64,000 nucleotides of DNA from contig JAGCUU010000016.1 in NCBI GenBank assembly GCA_017962665.1, forward strand, positions 124,001 to 188,000, written 5' to 3'. A model generated the notes under the pieces. That model was not told the DNA's origin. It ran no database searches and worked only from the letters and a program-made list of their open reading frames with translations. This document shows, piece after piece, positions 41,047 to 48,752 of the stretch. Source of the DNA: Bacteroidales bacterium. Lineage in GTDB: Bacteria; Bacteroidota; Bacteroidia; Bacteroidales; P3. Every line of letters begins with the position of its first letter. Within the stretch, counting starts at the first letter, position 1. Made by a program: the position numbers and the translations under genes.

Positions 41047-41787
41047 TTAGCGTTTTCTGTTATTTTTGTTTTTTGATGTTTTTTTATTGCGGTACTTGAT
41101 TGAGGGATCGTCGCCGAACAGATAGAGCAGGCGAATGGATATGGAACTATTGTAGCAGTTGTTGCTCCAAGTATGGAAGTCGCCCTCTGCGGCTGAGTAG
41201 TATTCGGTAAAATTCCAGTTGCGTTTGATTGGGAATAGCGAATGTTGGTATCTGATGTTGAATGTCAGTCCTTTCCATATAGGGAAACGCATGTCGATTG
41301 CAGCGCAAATATCGTTCTTAAGGAAAGACATGTCACTACTGTCTGGAATGAAATAATCTTTGTTGTAAAAAATCTGGCCATGAGCTTGTTGCACAAGTCG
41401 GCTATATTGTAATCCAAGACCTATTGTCAATCCACCCCATGGGTCGGTAAAGTGAACGGTAAGGGGAATGTCTACGTAATTGAGTGTGAAACCGAAAATA
41501 CTATAGGGGTCGTTAGTGTTGTTGAAGGCACCCCTTTGCGAGAAGTCCGTTTCCAATGACATCTGCCACAATCCGTTGTTCGACAGGGAAATGGCGGCTC
41601 CAACTCCTGCTGTGATGCCCCATTTGTTAAATCCACGCAATTCATCGCCACGAATTTGAGAAGCGGTGGCGCCAAGCGCGGGGAATGCCCTTATTATTTG
41701 CCGGTCGCGATGGCGTTGAGCCTGCAGTGGGAGCGAATGGACAAGTAGAGTGACGAGAATTAATAATAGGGATATATATTTATTCAT
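41047..41787 (-). CDS. PorT-like outer-membrane beta-barrel protein
   Basis: I use the ATG at 41785-41787 (MNKYISLLLILVTLLVHSLP), which begins the signal peptide; a longer frame would start inside the duplicated upstream sequence. After the signal (cleavage near LQAQ, about residue 24) the roughly 246 residues alternate polar and aromatic residues in barrel fashion (WQMSLETDFSQRGAFNNTND, FNIRYQHSLFPIKRN, ISIRLLYLFGDD). This fits the PorT/OMP_b-brl_2 group common in Bacteroidota. The C-terminus is very basic (KYRNKKTSKNKNNRKR), unusual for a barrel and perhaps cytosolic or disordered. Its ligand or role is unknown. Confidence 0.75.
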   Translation of the reverse strand: MNKYISLLLILVTLLVHSLPLQAQRHRDRQIIRAFPALGATASQIRGDELRGFNKWGITAGVGAAISLSNNGLWQMSLETDFSQRGAFNNTNDPYSIFGFTLNYVDIPLTVHFTDPWGGLTIGLGLQYSRLVQQAHGQIFYNKDYFIPDSSDMSFLKNDICAAIDMRFPIWKGLTFNIRYQHSLFPIKRNWNFTEYYSAAEGDFHTWSNNCYNSSISIRLLYLFGDDPSIKYRNKKTSKNKNNRKR

Positions 41788-41790
41788 TCT

Positions 41791-41832
41791 ATATGTCGGA
41801 GTCAATTCTGATATATGTCGGAGTCAATTCTG
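41791..41832. repeat. 22-bp tandem duplication upstream of the PorT-like gene
   Basis: ATATGTCGGAGTCAATTCTG occurs at 41791-41810 and again at 41813-41832 with two bases between, a perfect 20-base copy. It lies immediately 5' of the PorT-like start codon. Confidence 0.9.
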
Positions 41833-41950
41833 AATAATAACGTTGCAGATGTTTTATTATTGCATGAGGAATACAAAAATGGAGCCATATTCAGAGGATT
41901 GTTGATAAATATTTGTTGGCAATAGTTGTCCGCTTTTAAAAAAAATGAAG

Positions 41951-41958
41951 TATTTTTG
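41951..41958 (+). promoter_or_regulatory. -7 element directly before dnaB
   Basis: TATTTTTG matches TAnnTTTG only five bases before the ATG at 41963. The normal distance to the transcription start puts it at or within a few bases of the ATG, so the mRNA would have almost no leader. The -33 box is weak (GTTG at 41925). Confidence 0.6.
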
Positions 41959-41962
41959 CATC

Positions 41963-43507
41963 ATGGAAACGACACAGAGAAATATTGCAAAAAGAAAAGA
42001 ACGAATAACTTACGAACAAGCGTTCTCGTTGAATGGAAAAACGCCGCCTCAGGCGGTCGAGTTGGAGGAGGCGGTGCTTGGCGCACTCATGCTTGACCAA
42101 AATGCACTGAACAATACAATACAGATGCTTCGTGTGGAGTATTTTTATCGTCCAGAGCATCAGATGATATTCAAGGCTATACTTACCCTTTTTGAGCAGT
42201 CAAAACCCATAGACCTCCTTACTGTCACCCAGCAGTTGATGAAAGAAGGGCAGCTGGAGGTCGTAGGCGGTGGCATGTATCTGTCGCAGCTCACAAACAG
42301 GGTTGTTTCAGCCGCGCATATTGAGTATCATTCGCGTATCCTCTCTGAAAAATACATCCAGAGGGAAATAATCCGTATCTGCACCGAAACTCTTACCAAA
42401 GCCTACGATGAGACTACAGACGTGCTTGATTTGTTGGACTCTACGGAACGAGTGTTGATGGAAATCGATGAGAAGAATTTCCACACCGAATATCACAATA
42501 TGCAGGATGTGCTCAAAAGTGCATTCAATCAAATCGAGGCAGTTCAGGGTAGTGACAGTTCTTATAGCGGAATGCCTACAGGTTTTGTCGAACTGGATAG
42601 GATGACTGCTGGATTTCAACCAGGTACACTTATTATTCTCGCTGCCCGTCCTGCAATGGGTAAGACGGCTTTTGCTCTTACAATGGCCCGTAATATTGCG
42701 GTGGATATGAAGAAACCTATTGCTTTCTTTTCATTGGAGATGACAGCCGTAGAGTTGGTTATGCGTCTTATCAGCAGTGAGTCCGGTATTTCAGGCGAGC
42801 GCCTTAAAAAAGGGGAGAAGCTTCCAGATTGGGAGAAAGCCCAGCTTTATGCCCGTTCGCAGGCGTTGACAGAGGCTCCTATATATATAGACGATACACC
42901 CCAGCTGTCTATTTTCGAGTTGAGAGCAAAGTGTCGCAGGTTAAAACAGCAGCATAATATACAAATGGTATTTATTGACTACCTACAGCTTATGCAGGGA
43001 GGTGGCGAACAGTCTCGCAATGGCAACCGAGAGCAGGAGATAAGTCTTATTTCAAGGCAGTTGAAGGCCTTGTCCAAGGAATTGGAACTGCCGGTGTTGG
43101 CGTTGTCTCAGCTTTCCCGAGCTGTAGAGACACGTGGAGGAACCAAGAAACCACAACTTTCTGACTTAAGAGAATCGGGTGCAATCGAGCAAGATGCCGA
43201 TATTGTTATGTTTATCTATCGTCCAGAGTATTATCAGATTTATGAGGATAATTCCGGTTCTACATTGGGTATGGCAGACATTTTGCTTGCAAAGCACAGA
43301 AGTGGAGAAACCGGAGAAGTCCGTCTCAAGTTCATCAAACAGTTTGCCAAATTCGAAAACAGGGATGAGACAAATAACTACAACATGTCCACTGGTTTGG
43401 GACCTAACGAGGGATTTGATGGTAATGGTCAGGGAAATAGTGTGATATATGATTCAAAGTTTAATCATGACACTGATGATAGCACTGAAAACGAGGATAT
43501 GTTCTGA
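41963..43507 (+). CDS. dnaB: Replicative DNA helicase DnaB
   Basis: The start is the ATG at 41963 (METTQRNIAKRKERITYEQA); the upstream frame MKYFCI is made from the promoter element. The protein of 514 residues has the DnaB N-terminal domain (QAVELEEAVLGALMLDQNAL near residue 35). The RecA-like domain has Walker A AARPAMGKTAFALTMARNIA near residue 225, MVFIDYLQLMQGG near residue 335 (Walker B), QLSRAVE and LRESGAIEQDADIVMFIYRP near residue 400. It unwinds DNA at the fork as a ring hexamer. There is no intein. The C-terminal 40 residues are acidic and rich in Asn, probably disordered. Confidence 0.97.
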   Translation: METTQRNIAKRKERITYEQAFSLNGKTPPQAVELEEAVLGALMLDQNALNNTIQMLRVEYFYRPEHQMIFKAILTLFEQSKPIDLLTVTQQLMKEGQLEVVGGGMYLSQLTNRVVSAAHIEYHSRILSEKYIQREIIRICTETLTKAYDETTDVLDLLDSTERVLMEIDEKNFHTEYHNMQDVLKSAFNQIEAVQGSDSSYSGMPTGFVELDRMTAGFQPGTLIILAARPAMGKTAFALTMARNIAVDMKKPIAFFSLEMTAVELVMRLISSESGISGERLKKGEKLPDWEKAQLYARSQALTEAPIYIDDTPQLSIFELRAKCRRLKQQHNIQMVFIDYLQLMQGGGEQSRNGNREQEISLISRQLKALSKELELPVLALSQLSRAVETRGGTKKPQLSDLRESGAIEQDADIVMFIYRPEYYQIYEDNSGSTLGMADILLAKHRSGETGEVRLKFIKQFAKFENRDETNNYNMSTGLGPNEGFDGNGQGNSVIYDSKFNHDTDDSTENEDMF

Positions 43508-43537
43508 TGAAATACTAACCGATTTCTAAAAAAAGTG

Positions 43538-43545
43538 TATATTTG
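43538..43545 (+). promoter_or_regulatory. -7 element of the deoxyhypusine-synthase-like gene
   Basis: TATATTTG fits TAnnTTTG, 69 bases before the ATG at 43614, after the dnaB stop codon. The leader is very AT-rich. Confidence 0.6.
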
Positions 43546-43613
43546 CATTTTCTTATAAATAGAATTATAAGTAATATAATTTTGAAATTCAATAATTAAT
43601 AAATAATAATAAA

Positions 43614-44648
43614 ATGGAAAAGAAAGATCTTCTGAAAGAAACCGTACAACACATTGATATCAAGAAGTACAACTCGACGGAAATCATTGACGCGATGCGC
43701 CACATGTCGTTCACCAGCAGAGATACTGCACGTGCTGCCGATATTTTGATGAAGATGTGTGCGGAGAAGGATTGTACCAATATTCTCACCATTGCAGGTT
43801 CAACATCAGCGGCAGGCTGCATGCAGGTATATGTCGACATGGTGCGTAACAAAATGGTTGATGTCGTTGTGTCGACGGGTGCTTCCATTATCGATATGGA
43901 TCTTTTTGAGGCTCTTGGGTTCAAACACTATATTGGCACAAAGGAGAATGTCATTCCGGATACAAAACTGCGCGAACTCTATATTGACCGTATCTATGAT
44001 ACATTCATTGACGAGGAAGAACTGCAGGCATGCGACAACGCTACGTTTGAATTGGCCAATATGCTTGAGGCTCGTCCTTACAGTTCGCGCGAGTTTATAT
44101 ATGAACTTGGAAAATGGCTACATAACGGTCGTGCTGTAAAGAAGGATAGTTTGATTCAGACCTGCTATGAGTGTAGTGTGCCTATTTTCTGTCCGGCATT
44201 CAGCGACTGCTCTGCCGGTTTTGGTATTGGCAAGCACCAGTGGGTTCGCGCTCAAGAAGGTAAACCGTATTTGAGCATTGACTCTGTATGCGATTTTATC
44301 GAGTTGACCAAGATAAAGATGGCTGCTCCTGAAACTGGTCTGTTTATGGTTGGCGGCGGTACACCCAAGAATTTTGCACAGGATACTGTTGTTTGTGCTG
44401 AAATTCTCGGTCATGAGGTGCCTATGCATAAGTATGCCATACAGATTACTGTCGCTGATGTCCGTGATGGAGCCTGTTCGTCTTCCACGCTGCTTGAGGC
44501 AGGGTCATGGGGTAAGGTCTCCGAGGAACTTCAGCAGATGGTCTATGCTGAGGGTACAACGGTGATTCCAATGATAGCATCGTATGTCTATCACAATGGC
44601 CCATGGCGCGATCGCGAATACAAGAATTGGCAGAAAATATATGAATGA
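43614..44648 (+). CDS. Deoxyhypusine synthase family protein
   Basis: The 344-residue protein follows the deoxyhypusine synthase fold throughout. It has MSFTSRDTARAADILMKMCA, ILTIAGSTSAAGCM, VDVVVSTGASIIDMDLFEAL (the NAD-binding STGAS segment), PIFCPAFSDCSAGFGIGKHQ and DGACSSSTLLEAGSWGKV. The last matches the SWGK motif of the eukaryotic enzyme, whose Lys forms the butylimine; here it is K301. The eukaryotic enzyme transfers an aminobutyl group from spermidine to eIF5A, which bacteria lack. Bacterial members may act on putrescine-type amines or other acceptors; the substrate is unknown. It overlaps the next gene by eight bases. Confidence 0.88.
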   Translation: MEKKDLLKETVQHIDIKKYNSTEIIDAMRHMSFTSRDTARAADILMKMCAEKDCTNILTIAGSTSAAGCMQVYVDMVRNKMVDVVVSTGASIIDMDLFEALGFKHYIGTKENVIPDTKLRELYIDRIYDTFIDEEELQACDNATFELANMLEARPYSSREFIYELGKWLHNGRAVKKDSLIQTCYECSVPIFCPAFSDCSAGFGIGKHQWVRAQEGKPYLSIDSVCDFIELTKIKMAAPETGLFMVGGGTPKNFAQDTVVCAEILGHEVPMHKYAIQITVADVRDGACSSSTLLEAGSWGKVSEELQQMVYAEGTTVIPMIASYVYHNGPWRDREYKNWQKIYE

Positions 44649-45918
44649 GATAATCCGTCAACAGATTCGTGACCTGATAAAGCGAGAAGTCGTTGTTGCT
44701 ACAGGTTGCACTGAACCAGGTGCCGTGGCTTTGGCCGTTGCCAAGGCCAGAGAGACACTGGGATGTATGCCTGAGAGCACAGAATTGTTGCTGAGTAAGA
44801 ACGTGTTTAAGAATGCAATGGGTGTCGGCATACCTGGCACGGGTATGGTTGGTTTGCCTATTGCTGTAGCTATTGCTCTTGTTGCAGGTGATTCGTCAAG
44901 GCTTCTTGAGGTGCTTACTGTTCCGGTAGAGTCTGTGGAGAAAGCAAAAATGTGGCTTGCCAATAATGGCGATAGTGTTAAGATAGGCTTGAAAGAATGT
45001 TGCGAGGATAAGCTGTATATTGAATGTATATGCAAGAAGGGTAACGATATTGCCACTGCCATTATTTCGAAACGTCACACCAACTTTATATATGTTGGTT
45101 TAAATGAGAAAGTGCTTTTTGATAACGATAACCAGTCGGAAAGTAGTGATATGGATGGCAGTGCGGAACCTAAGCTGTCTCAGCGTATAGTGTTCGATTA
45201 CGCTACCACAACACCAATTGAAGAGCTATGCTTCATTAAGGATACTGTCGAACTTAACAATGCTGCTGCAAATGAAGGCTTGAAAGGTTATGGTTTGAAT
45301 ACCGGTCGTATTCTGATGGAAAATGCCGACGGGGATATTGTTCATACTGTCATAGCACGAACTGTGGCAGCCTCTGATGCAAGAATGGACGGATGTACAC
45401 TACCTGTCTATTCGAACAGCGGAAGCGGCAATCAAGGTATTGCATGCACATTGCCGGTTTATGAATATGGAAAAGCCAAAGGCTGTAATAGTGAACAGAT
45501 TATTAGGGCTTTGATTTTGAGCCACCTCACATCGATATACATCAAGAAAGGCATAGGCCGTCTATCAGCGTTGTGTGGTATCGTGAATGCCTCCATAGGT
45601 GTTACTACAGGAATCACGTATCTGCATGGTGGCAATTATGATCAAGTGTGTTATGCCATTAAGAATATGATAAACACATTGGCCGGAATGGTTTGTGATG
45701 GAGCAAAACCATCGTGTGCATTGAAAATGTCTACGGGACTCTATAGTGCCTTTGTTAGTGCTGAATTGGCATTGCATGACAAGGTTGTGGATGCATGTGA
45801 TGGACTTTCGGAAAAGGATGTAGACTATTCTATTCGCAACTTGGGTCGTCTGGGACATGACGGAATGGACCAAACCGACGACATGGTGCTTGACATTATG
45901 ACACATAAACAAATGTGA
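44641..45918 (+). CDS. cyuA: L-cysteine desulfidase-like protein (UPF0597/YhaM/CyuA family)
   Basis: I choose the ATG at 44641, giving MNEIIRQQIRDLIKREVVVA; a longer frame starts inside the previous gene. The roughly 425-residue protein has VATGCTEPGAVALAVAKARE near residue 20, KNAMGVGIPGTGMVGLPIAV near residue 57, SGSGNQGIACTLPVYEYG near residue 260 and MVCDGAKPSCALKMSTGLYS near residue 358. Cysteines in these three segments match those that bind the 4Fe-4S cluster in L-cysteine desulfidase and iron-sulfur L-serine dehydratase-like enzymes. Members degrade L-cysteine to pyruvate, ammonia and sulfide. The eight-base overlap with the deoxyhypusine synthase-like gene indicates a joint transcript and translation. 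Confidence 0.88.
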   Translation: MNEIIRQQIRDLIKREVVVATGCTEPGAVALAVAKARETLGCMPESTELLLSKNVFKNAMGVGIPGTGMVGLPIAVAIALVAGDSSRLLEVLTVPVESVEKAKMWLANNGDSVKIGLKECCEDKLYIECICKKGNDIATAIISKRHTNFIYVGLNEKVLFDNDNQSESSDMDGSAEPKLSQRIVFDYATTTPIEELCFIKDTVELNNAAANEGLKGYGLNTGRILMENADGDIVHTVIARTVAASDARMDGCTLPVYSNSGSGNQGIACTLPVYEYGKAKGCNSEQIIRALILSHLTSIYIKKGIGRLSALCGIVNASIGVTTGITYLHGGNYDQVCYAIKNMINTLAGMVCDGAKPSCALKMSTGLYSAFVSAELALHDKVVDACDGLSEKDVDYSIRNLGRLGHDGMDQTDDMVLDIMTHKQM

Positions 45919-45932
45919 ACATAGAAAATGTT

Positions 45933-45962
45933 TTTGTATTTGAAAAAAAAAGAGTATTTTTG
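45933..45962 (+). promoter_or_regulatory. Promoter of the DUF3276-parA-parB group
   Basis: TATTTTTG (45955-45962) matches the -7 consensus and TTTG at 45933-45936 lies 18 bases upstream as the -33 element. The first ATG follows at 45990, after an AT-rich leader. Confidence 0.7.
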
Positions 45963-45989
45963 CCAATTCATTTTTAATTAATTATAGTT

Positions 45990-46346
45990 ATGGATTTTAA
46001 TAGTAACAGACAGAAAGAAGAGTTGTATTCACAGTCCATTAGCGCAGGAAAACGCAAGTATTTCTTTGATGTGAAGGAGACCAGAGGAGGCGACAAATTT
46101 ATTGTAATCGCCGAAAGCCGTAAACTTTTTGACAACAATACAGGTAACTTCTACTATGAGAAAAACAAGATGTTCTTGTATAAAGAGGATTTTGAGAAGT
46201 TCCAGAAAGGTTTGGAGAATGCTCTCCATTTCATCGAAACAGGTGAGATTCCTGAACCTGTAGTGGTGGAATCTAACGATTTCCAAGCGGATAATGCTGC
46301 TGCAAAGGATAATAACGTCATTGACGGAATTGATTTCAATTATTAA
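45990..46346 (+). CDS. DUF3276 (PUR-alpha-like) nucleic-acid-binding protein
   Basis: The 118-residue protein contains a PUR-repeat-like module. The key segments are LYSQSISAGKRKYFFDVKET, GDKFIVIAESRKLFDNNTGN and MFLYKEDFEKFQKGLENALH, with the beta-beta-beta-alpha pattern. Bacteroidota and spirochaete members (for example BpuR in Borrelia) bind single-stranded DNA or RNA. The C-terminal 35 residues (PVVVESNDFQADNAAAKDNN) are acidic and probably disordered. It is followed 25 bases later by parA and has its own promoter, so it is probably the first gene of the parA-parB-DUF5683 transcript. The regulatory target is unknown. Confidence 0.88.
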   Translation: MDFNSNRQKEELYSQSISAGKRKYFFDVKETRGGDKFIVIAESRKLFDNNTGNFYYEKNKMFLYKEDFEKFQKGLENALHFIETGEIPEPVVVESNDFQADNAAAKDNNVIDGIDFNY

Positions 46347-46371
46347 TACCGATTTTTCAATTTTCCAGTAA

Positions 46372-47142
46372 ATGGGGAAAATAATTTCTATAGCAAACCA
46401 GAAGGGTGGGGTGGGAAAAACGACCACAGCAACCAATCTTTCGGCATCTTTGGCGGTGTTGGAATACAAGGTGTTGCTTGTCGATGCAGACCCCCAAGCC
46501 AATGCAACTTCGGGTCTCGGTATCAATCCCGAGACGGTAGAGCAAAGTGCATACGAGTGTTTCCTGGGTCAGGTACAGGCAAAGGACTGCATTATGGAGA
46601 CTGAGACTCCGAATCTTTGGATGTTGCCAACCAGGATTGATCTTGTGGGCGCCGAGATAGACCTTGTCAATGAAAAACAGAGGGAATTTTATATTTCAAA
46701 GGCTCTTGCACCTGTACGTGACGATTACGATTTTATTATAATTGACTGCTCTCCCTCTTTGGGTTTGATAACTATCAATGCCTTAACAGCTTCGGATTCG
46801 GTTATTATTCCTATTCAAAGCGAGTATTTTGCTTTGGAGGGCTTGGGAAAACTACTTAACACCATTAGGATAGTTCAGACGCGCCTCAATCCAAAACTCA
46901 CTATTGAAGGACTTCTTATCACAATGTATGATAGTCGTTTGCGTCTAGCCCGTCAAGTTGTGGAAGATGTGCGAAGCCATTTCAAACAGATGGTTTTTGA
47001 CACGCTCATTTATCGGAATACAAAGCTTGCAGAGGCTCCGAGCTACGGACGTTCAATTATCATGCATGATGCCTCTTGCTCGGGTGCAATCAACTATTTA
47101 AATCTCGCTAATGAGATTTTGAGGAGAAACAAGATAATATAG
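46372..47142 (+). CDS. parA: ParA/Soj-type chromosome partition ATPase
   Basis: The 256-residue protein is a Walker-type ATPase with the deviant P-loop [20 protein letters not shown] (residues 5-24), whose signature Lys precedes the Gly run. [19 protein letters not shown] is next near residue 34 (Walker A') and [20 protein letters not shown] near residue 120 (Walker B). It lacks the N-terminal DNA-binding extension of plasmid ParA, which fits the chromosomal Soj form that patterns on the nucleoid with ParB. It precedes parB by seven bases, the usual pair. No parS site (TGTTTCACGTGAAACA type) was seen in the window. Confidence 0.95.
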   Translation: MGKIISIANQKGGVGKTTTATNLSASLAVLEYKVLLVDADPQANATSGLGINPETVEQSAYECFLGQVQAKDCIMETETPNLWMLPTRIDLVGAEIDLVNEKQREFYISKALAPVRDDYDFIIIDCSPSLGLITINALTASDSVIIPIQSEYFALEGLGKLLNTIRIVQTRLNPKLTIEGLLITMYDSRLRLARQVVEDVRSHFKQMVFDTLIYRNTKLAEAPSYGRSIIMHDASCSGAINYLNLANEILRRNKII

Positions 47143-47149
47143 ATTTCGA

Positions 47150-48040
47150 ATGGCAACTAAGAAGAAGAACACAACGGTTTTGGGTCGTGGACTTGGCTCG
47201 ATACTGCCCGATGTTGACATTGATGCTGCAATGGGGAAACCCAATCTTACTACAAGTATTACCACGATATCGCTTGACAGTATAGAGGCCAATCCTTTCC
47301 AACCGCGCAAGGAATTTGATCAGGAGGCTCTTGACGAATTAGCTCAGTCAATTCGTCAGCAGGGTGTTATCTCGCCTATTACGGTTCGGCAAATGCCCGA
47401 CGGCAAATATCAACTTATTGCGGGAGAACGTCGCGTGCGTGCTTCGCGGATTGCGGGATTGAAGGAAATCCCTGCCTATATCCGCATTGCTACTGATACG
47501 CAAATGATGGAGATGGCATTGGTTGAAAATATCCAACGTGAGAACTTGAATGCAATGGAGATCGCTTTCTCCTATAAAGCCCTCGTGGAGGAATGTCAAC
47601 TTACACATGAGCAATTGAGCGAGAAGGTCGGTAAAAACCGCACTACAATTACAAACTATTTACGCCTTTTAAATCTTCCATCGGAAACACAGCTGGCATT
47701 GAGCAATGATCAAATAAGTATGGCTCATGCGCGCTGTCTGGTCAATGTTGAAGATACCGAGACGCATCTGGCTTTGTTGCACGACATTGTCAACAAACAA
47801 CTATCTGTAAGGCAAACAGAGCAGTTGGTCAAGGATTTGTCAAAGCAGAAACCAGTGGTGACTGTCAAGAAAAAAGAAGATCTTCCGGAGCGTCATGCTG
47901 CCTCGCGTTCAGCTTTGAGACAATATCTGCAGTCGGAGGTTGAGATTAAGCGTAGCCGAAGGGGTAAGGGCACGTTGACAATACATTTCAATAACGACCG
48001 CGATTTTGACCGCATTATCAAGCTTATAAATGGCGATTAA
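47150..48040 (+). CDS. parB: ParB/Spo0J-type partition protein
   Basis: The 296-residue protein has the ParB N-terminal domain (IEANPFQPRKEFDQEALDEL near residue 44). IAGERRVRASRIAGL near residue 89 is the CTP-binding GERRxRA motif, and ENIQRENLNAMEIAFSYKAL follows near residue 124. The central helix-turn-helix (LSEKVGKNRTTITNYLRLLN near residue 155) binds parS. A C-terminal dimerisation part follows a basic linker (KQKPVVTVKKKEDLP). It works with ParA to segregate the chromosome origin. The stop overlaps the next gene by 11 bases (48030-48040). Confidence 0.95.
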   Translation: MATKKKNTTVLGRGLGSILPDVDIDAAMGKPNLTTSITTISLDSIEANPFQPRKEFDQEALDELAQSIRQQGVISPITVRQMPDGKYQLIAGERRVRASRIAGLKEIPAYIRIATDTQMMEMALVENIQRENLNAMEIAFSYKALVEECQLTHEQLSEKVGKNRTTITNYLRLLNLPSETQLALSNDQISMAHARCLVNVEDTETHLALLHDIVNKQLSVRQTEQLVKDLSKQKPVVTVKKKEDLPERHAASRSALRQYLQSEVEIKRSRRGKGTLTIHFNNDRDFDRIIKLINGD

Positions 48041-48623
48041 TAGGCTTGTAGTCTTTTCTTTACTATTATTGCTTACTCTTCCTCTCGCACAGTCGCAGAC
48101 TGTTGCTGAAAAGGAAGAGGAGGGTGTTGTTGCTGTGAAGGAACATAATCCCAACAAGGCATTGCTTCTCTCTGCTGTCTTGCCGGGGGCAGGCCAGGTT
48201 TATAACCATCAGGCTTGGAAGGTGCCGGTAATCTATGCCGCAATAGGTACTGTGGGCTATTTTACCTACAACAATTATACTCAGATGAAATATTACAAGG
48301 ATGAGTACCTTTACCGTGTTGCACACAATGATGCCACACAATACCCTGACGACGCGGATATGGTAGCGACACCCACAGCGAACATCTACAATCTTTACGA
48401 AGCTTATAACAAAACATTCCAACTTTCGGTCATTGTTTCGGTGGCTGTTTATGGGTTGAACTTGCTGGATGCATATGTCTTTGGACATTTGTTTGACTTT
48501 CAAATCAATGATGATATTTCGTTGAATGTCATACCAACGCTGAATTGTGGGTATCCATCTCTAATAACAGATACTCCAGGATTCGGTGTTGTGCCGGCAG
48601 CTACACTTACTCTGAGATTTTGA
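48030..48623 (+). CDS. DUF5683 domain protein, exported
   Basis: The 197-residue protein has a signal peptide (LVVFSLLLLLTLPLAQSQT). The DUF5683 core begins near residue 40: NPNKALLLSAVLPGAGQVYN, HQAWKVPVIYAAIGTVGYFT and, after a loop, YNKTFQLSVIVSVAVYGLNL with LLDAYVFGHLFDF. Two or three hydrophobic segments suggest a membrane association. The family is confined mainly to Bacteroidota and has no known function. It overlaps parB by 11 bases, an arrangement that I believe is common in this group. Confidence 0.87.
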   Translation: MAINRLVVFSLLLLLTLPLAQSQTVAEKEEEGVVAVKEHNPNKALLLSAVLPGAGQVYNHQAWKVPVIYAAIGTVGYFTYNNYTQMKYYKDEYLYRVAHNDATQYPDDADMVATPTANIYNLYEAYNKTFQLSVIVSVAVYGLNLLDAYVFGHLFDFQINDDISLNVIPTLNCGYPSLITDTPGFGVVPAATLTLRF

Positions 48624-48655
48624 TTCTTGGAAAGTGGTATATTATTTTTTTTTAG

Positions 48656-48663
48656 TATTTTTG
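48656..48663 (+). promoter_or_regulatory. -7 element of valS
   Basis: TATTTTTG fits TAnnTTTG about 90 bases before the valS ATG at 48753. The poly-T run in front and the AT-rich leader are like those of the other promoters here. No good -33 box. Confidence 0.6.
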
Positions 48664-48752
48664 CAGTTTGAACATACTGGACTATGTTGGTTCGGTGTGT
48701 TGTAAGGTTTTGCGTATAAAATAATTATAGAATAATATATTATTATATAAAA

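Noticed and set aside
46372..48040. parS site near parA/parB
   Set aside because: I looked for a TGTTTCACGTGAAACA-like palindrome here and around other CACGTG occurrences in the window and found none good enough to list.
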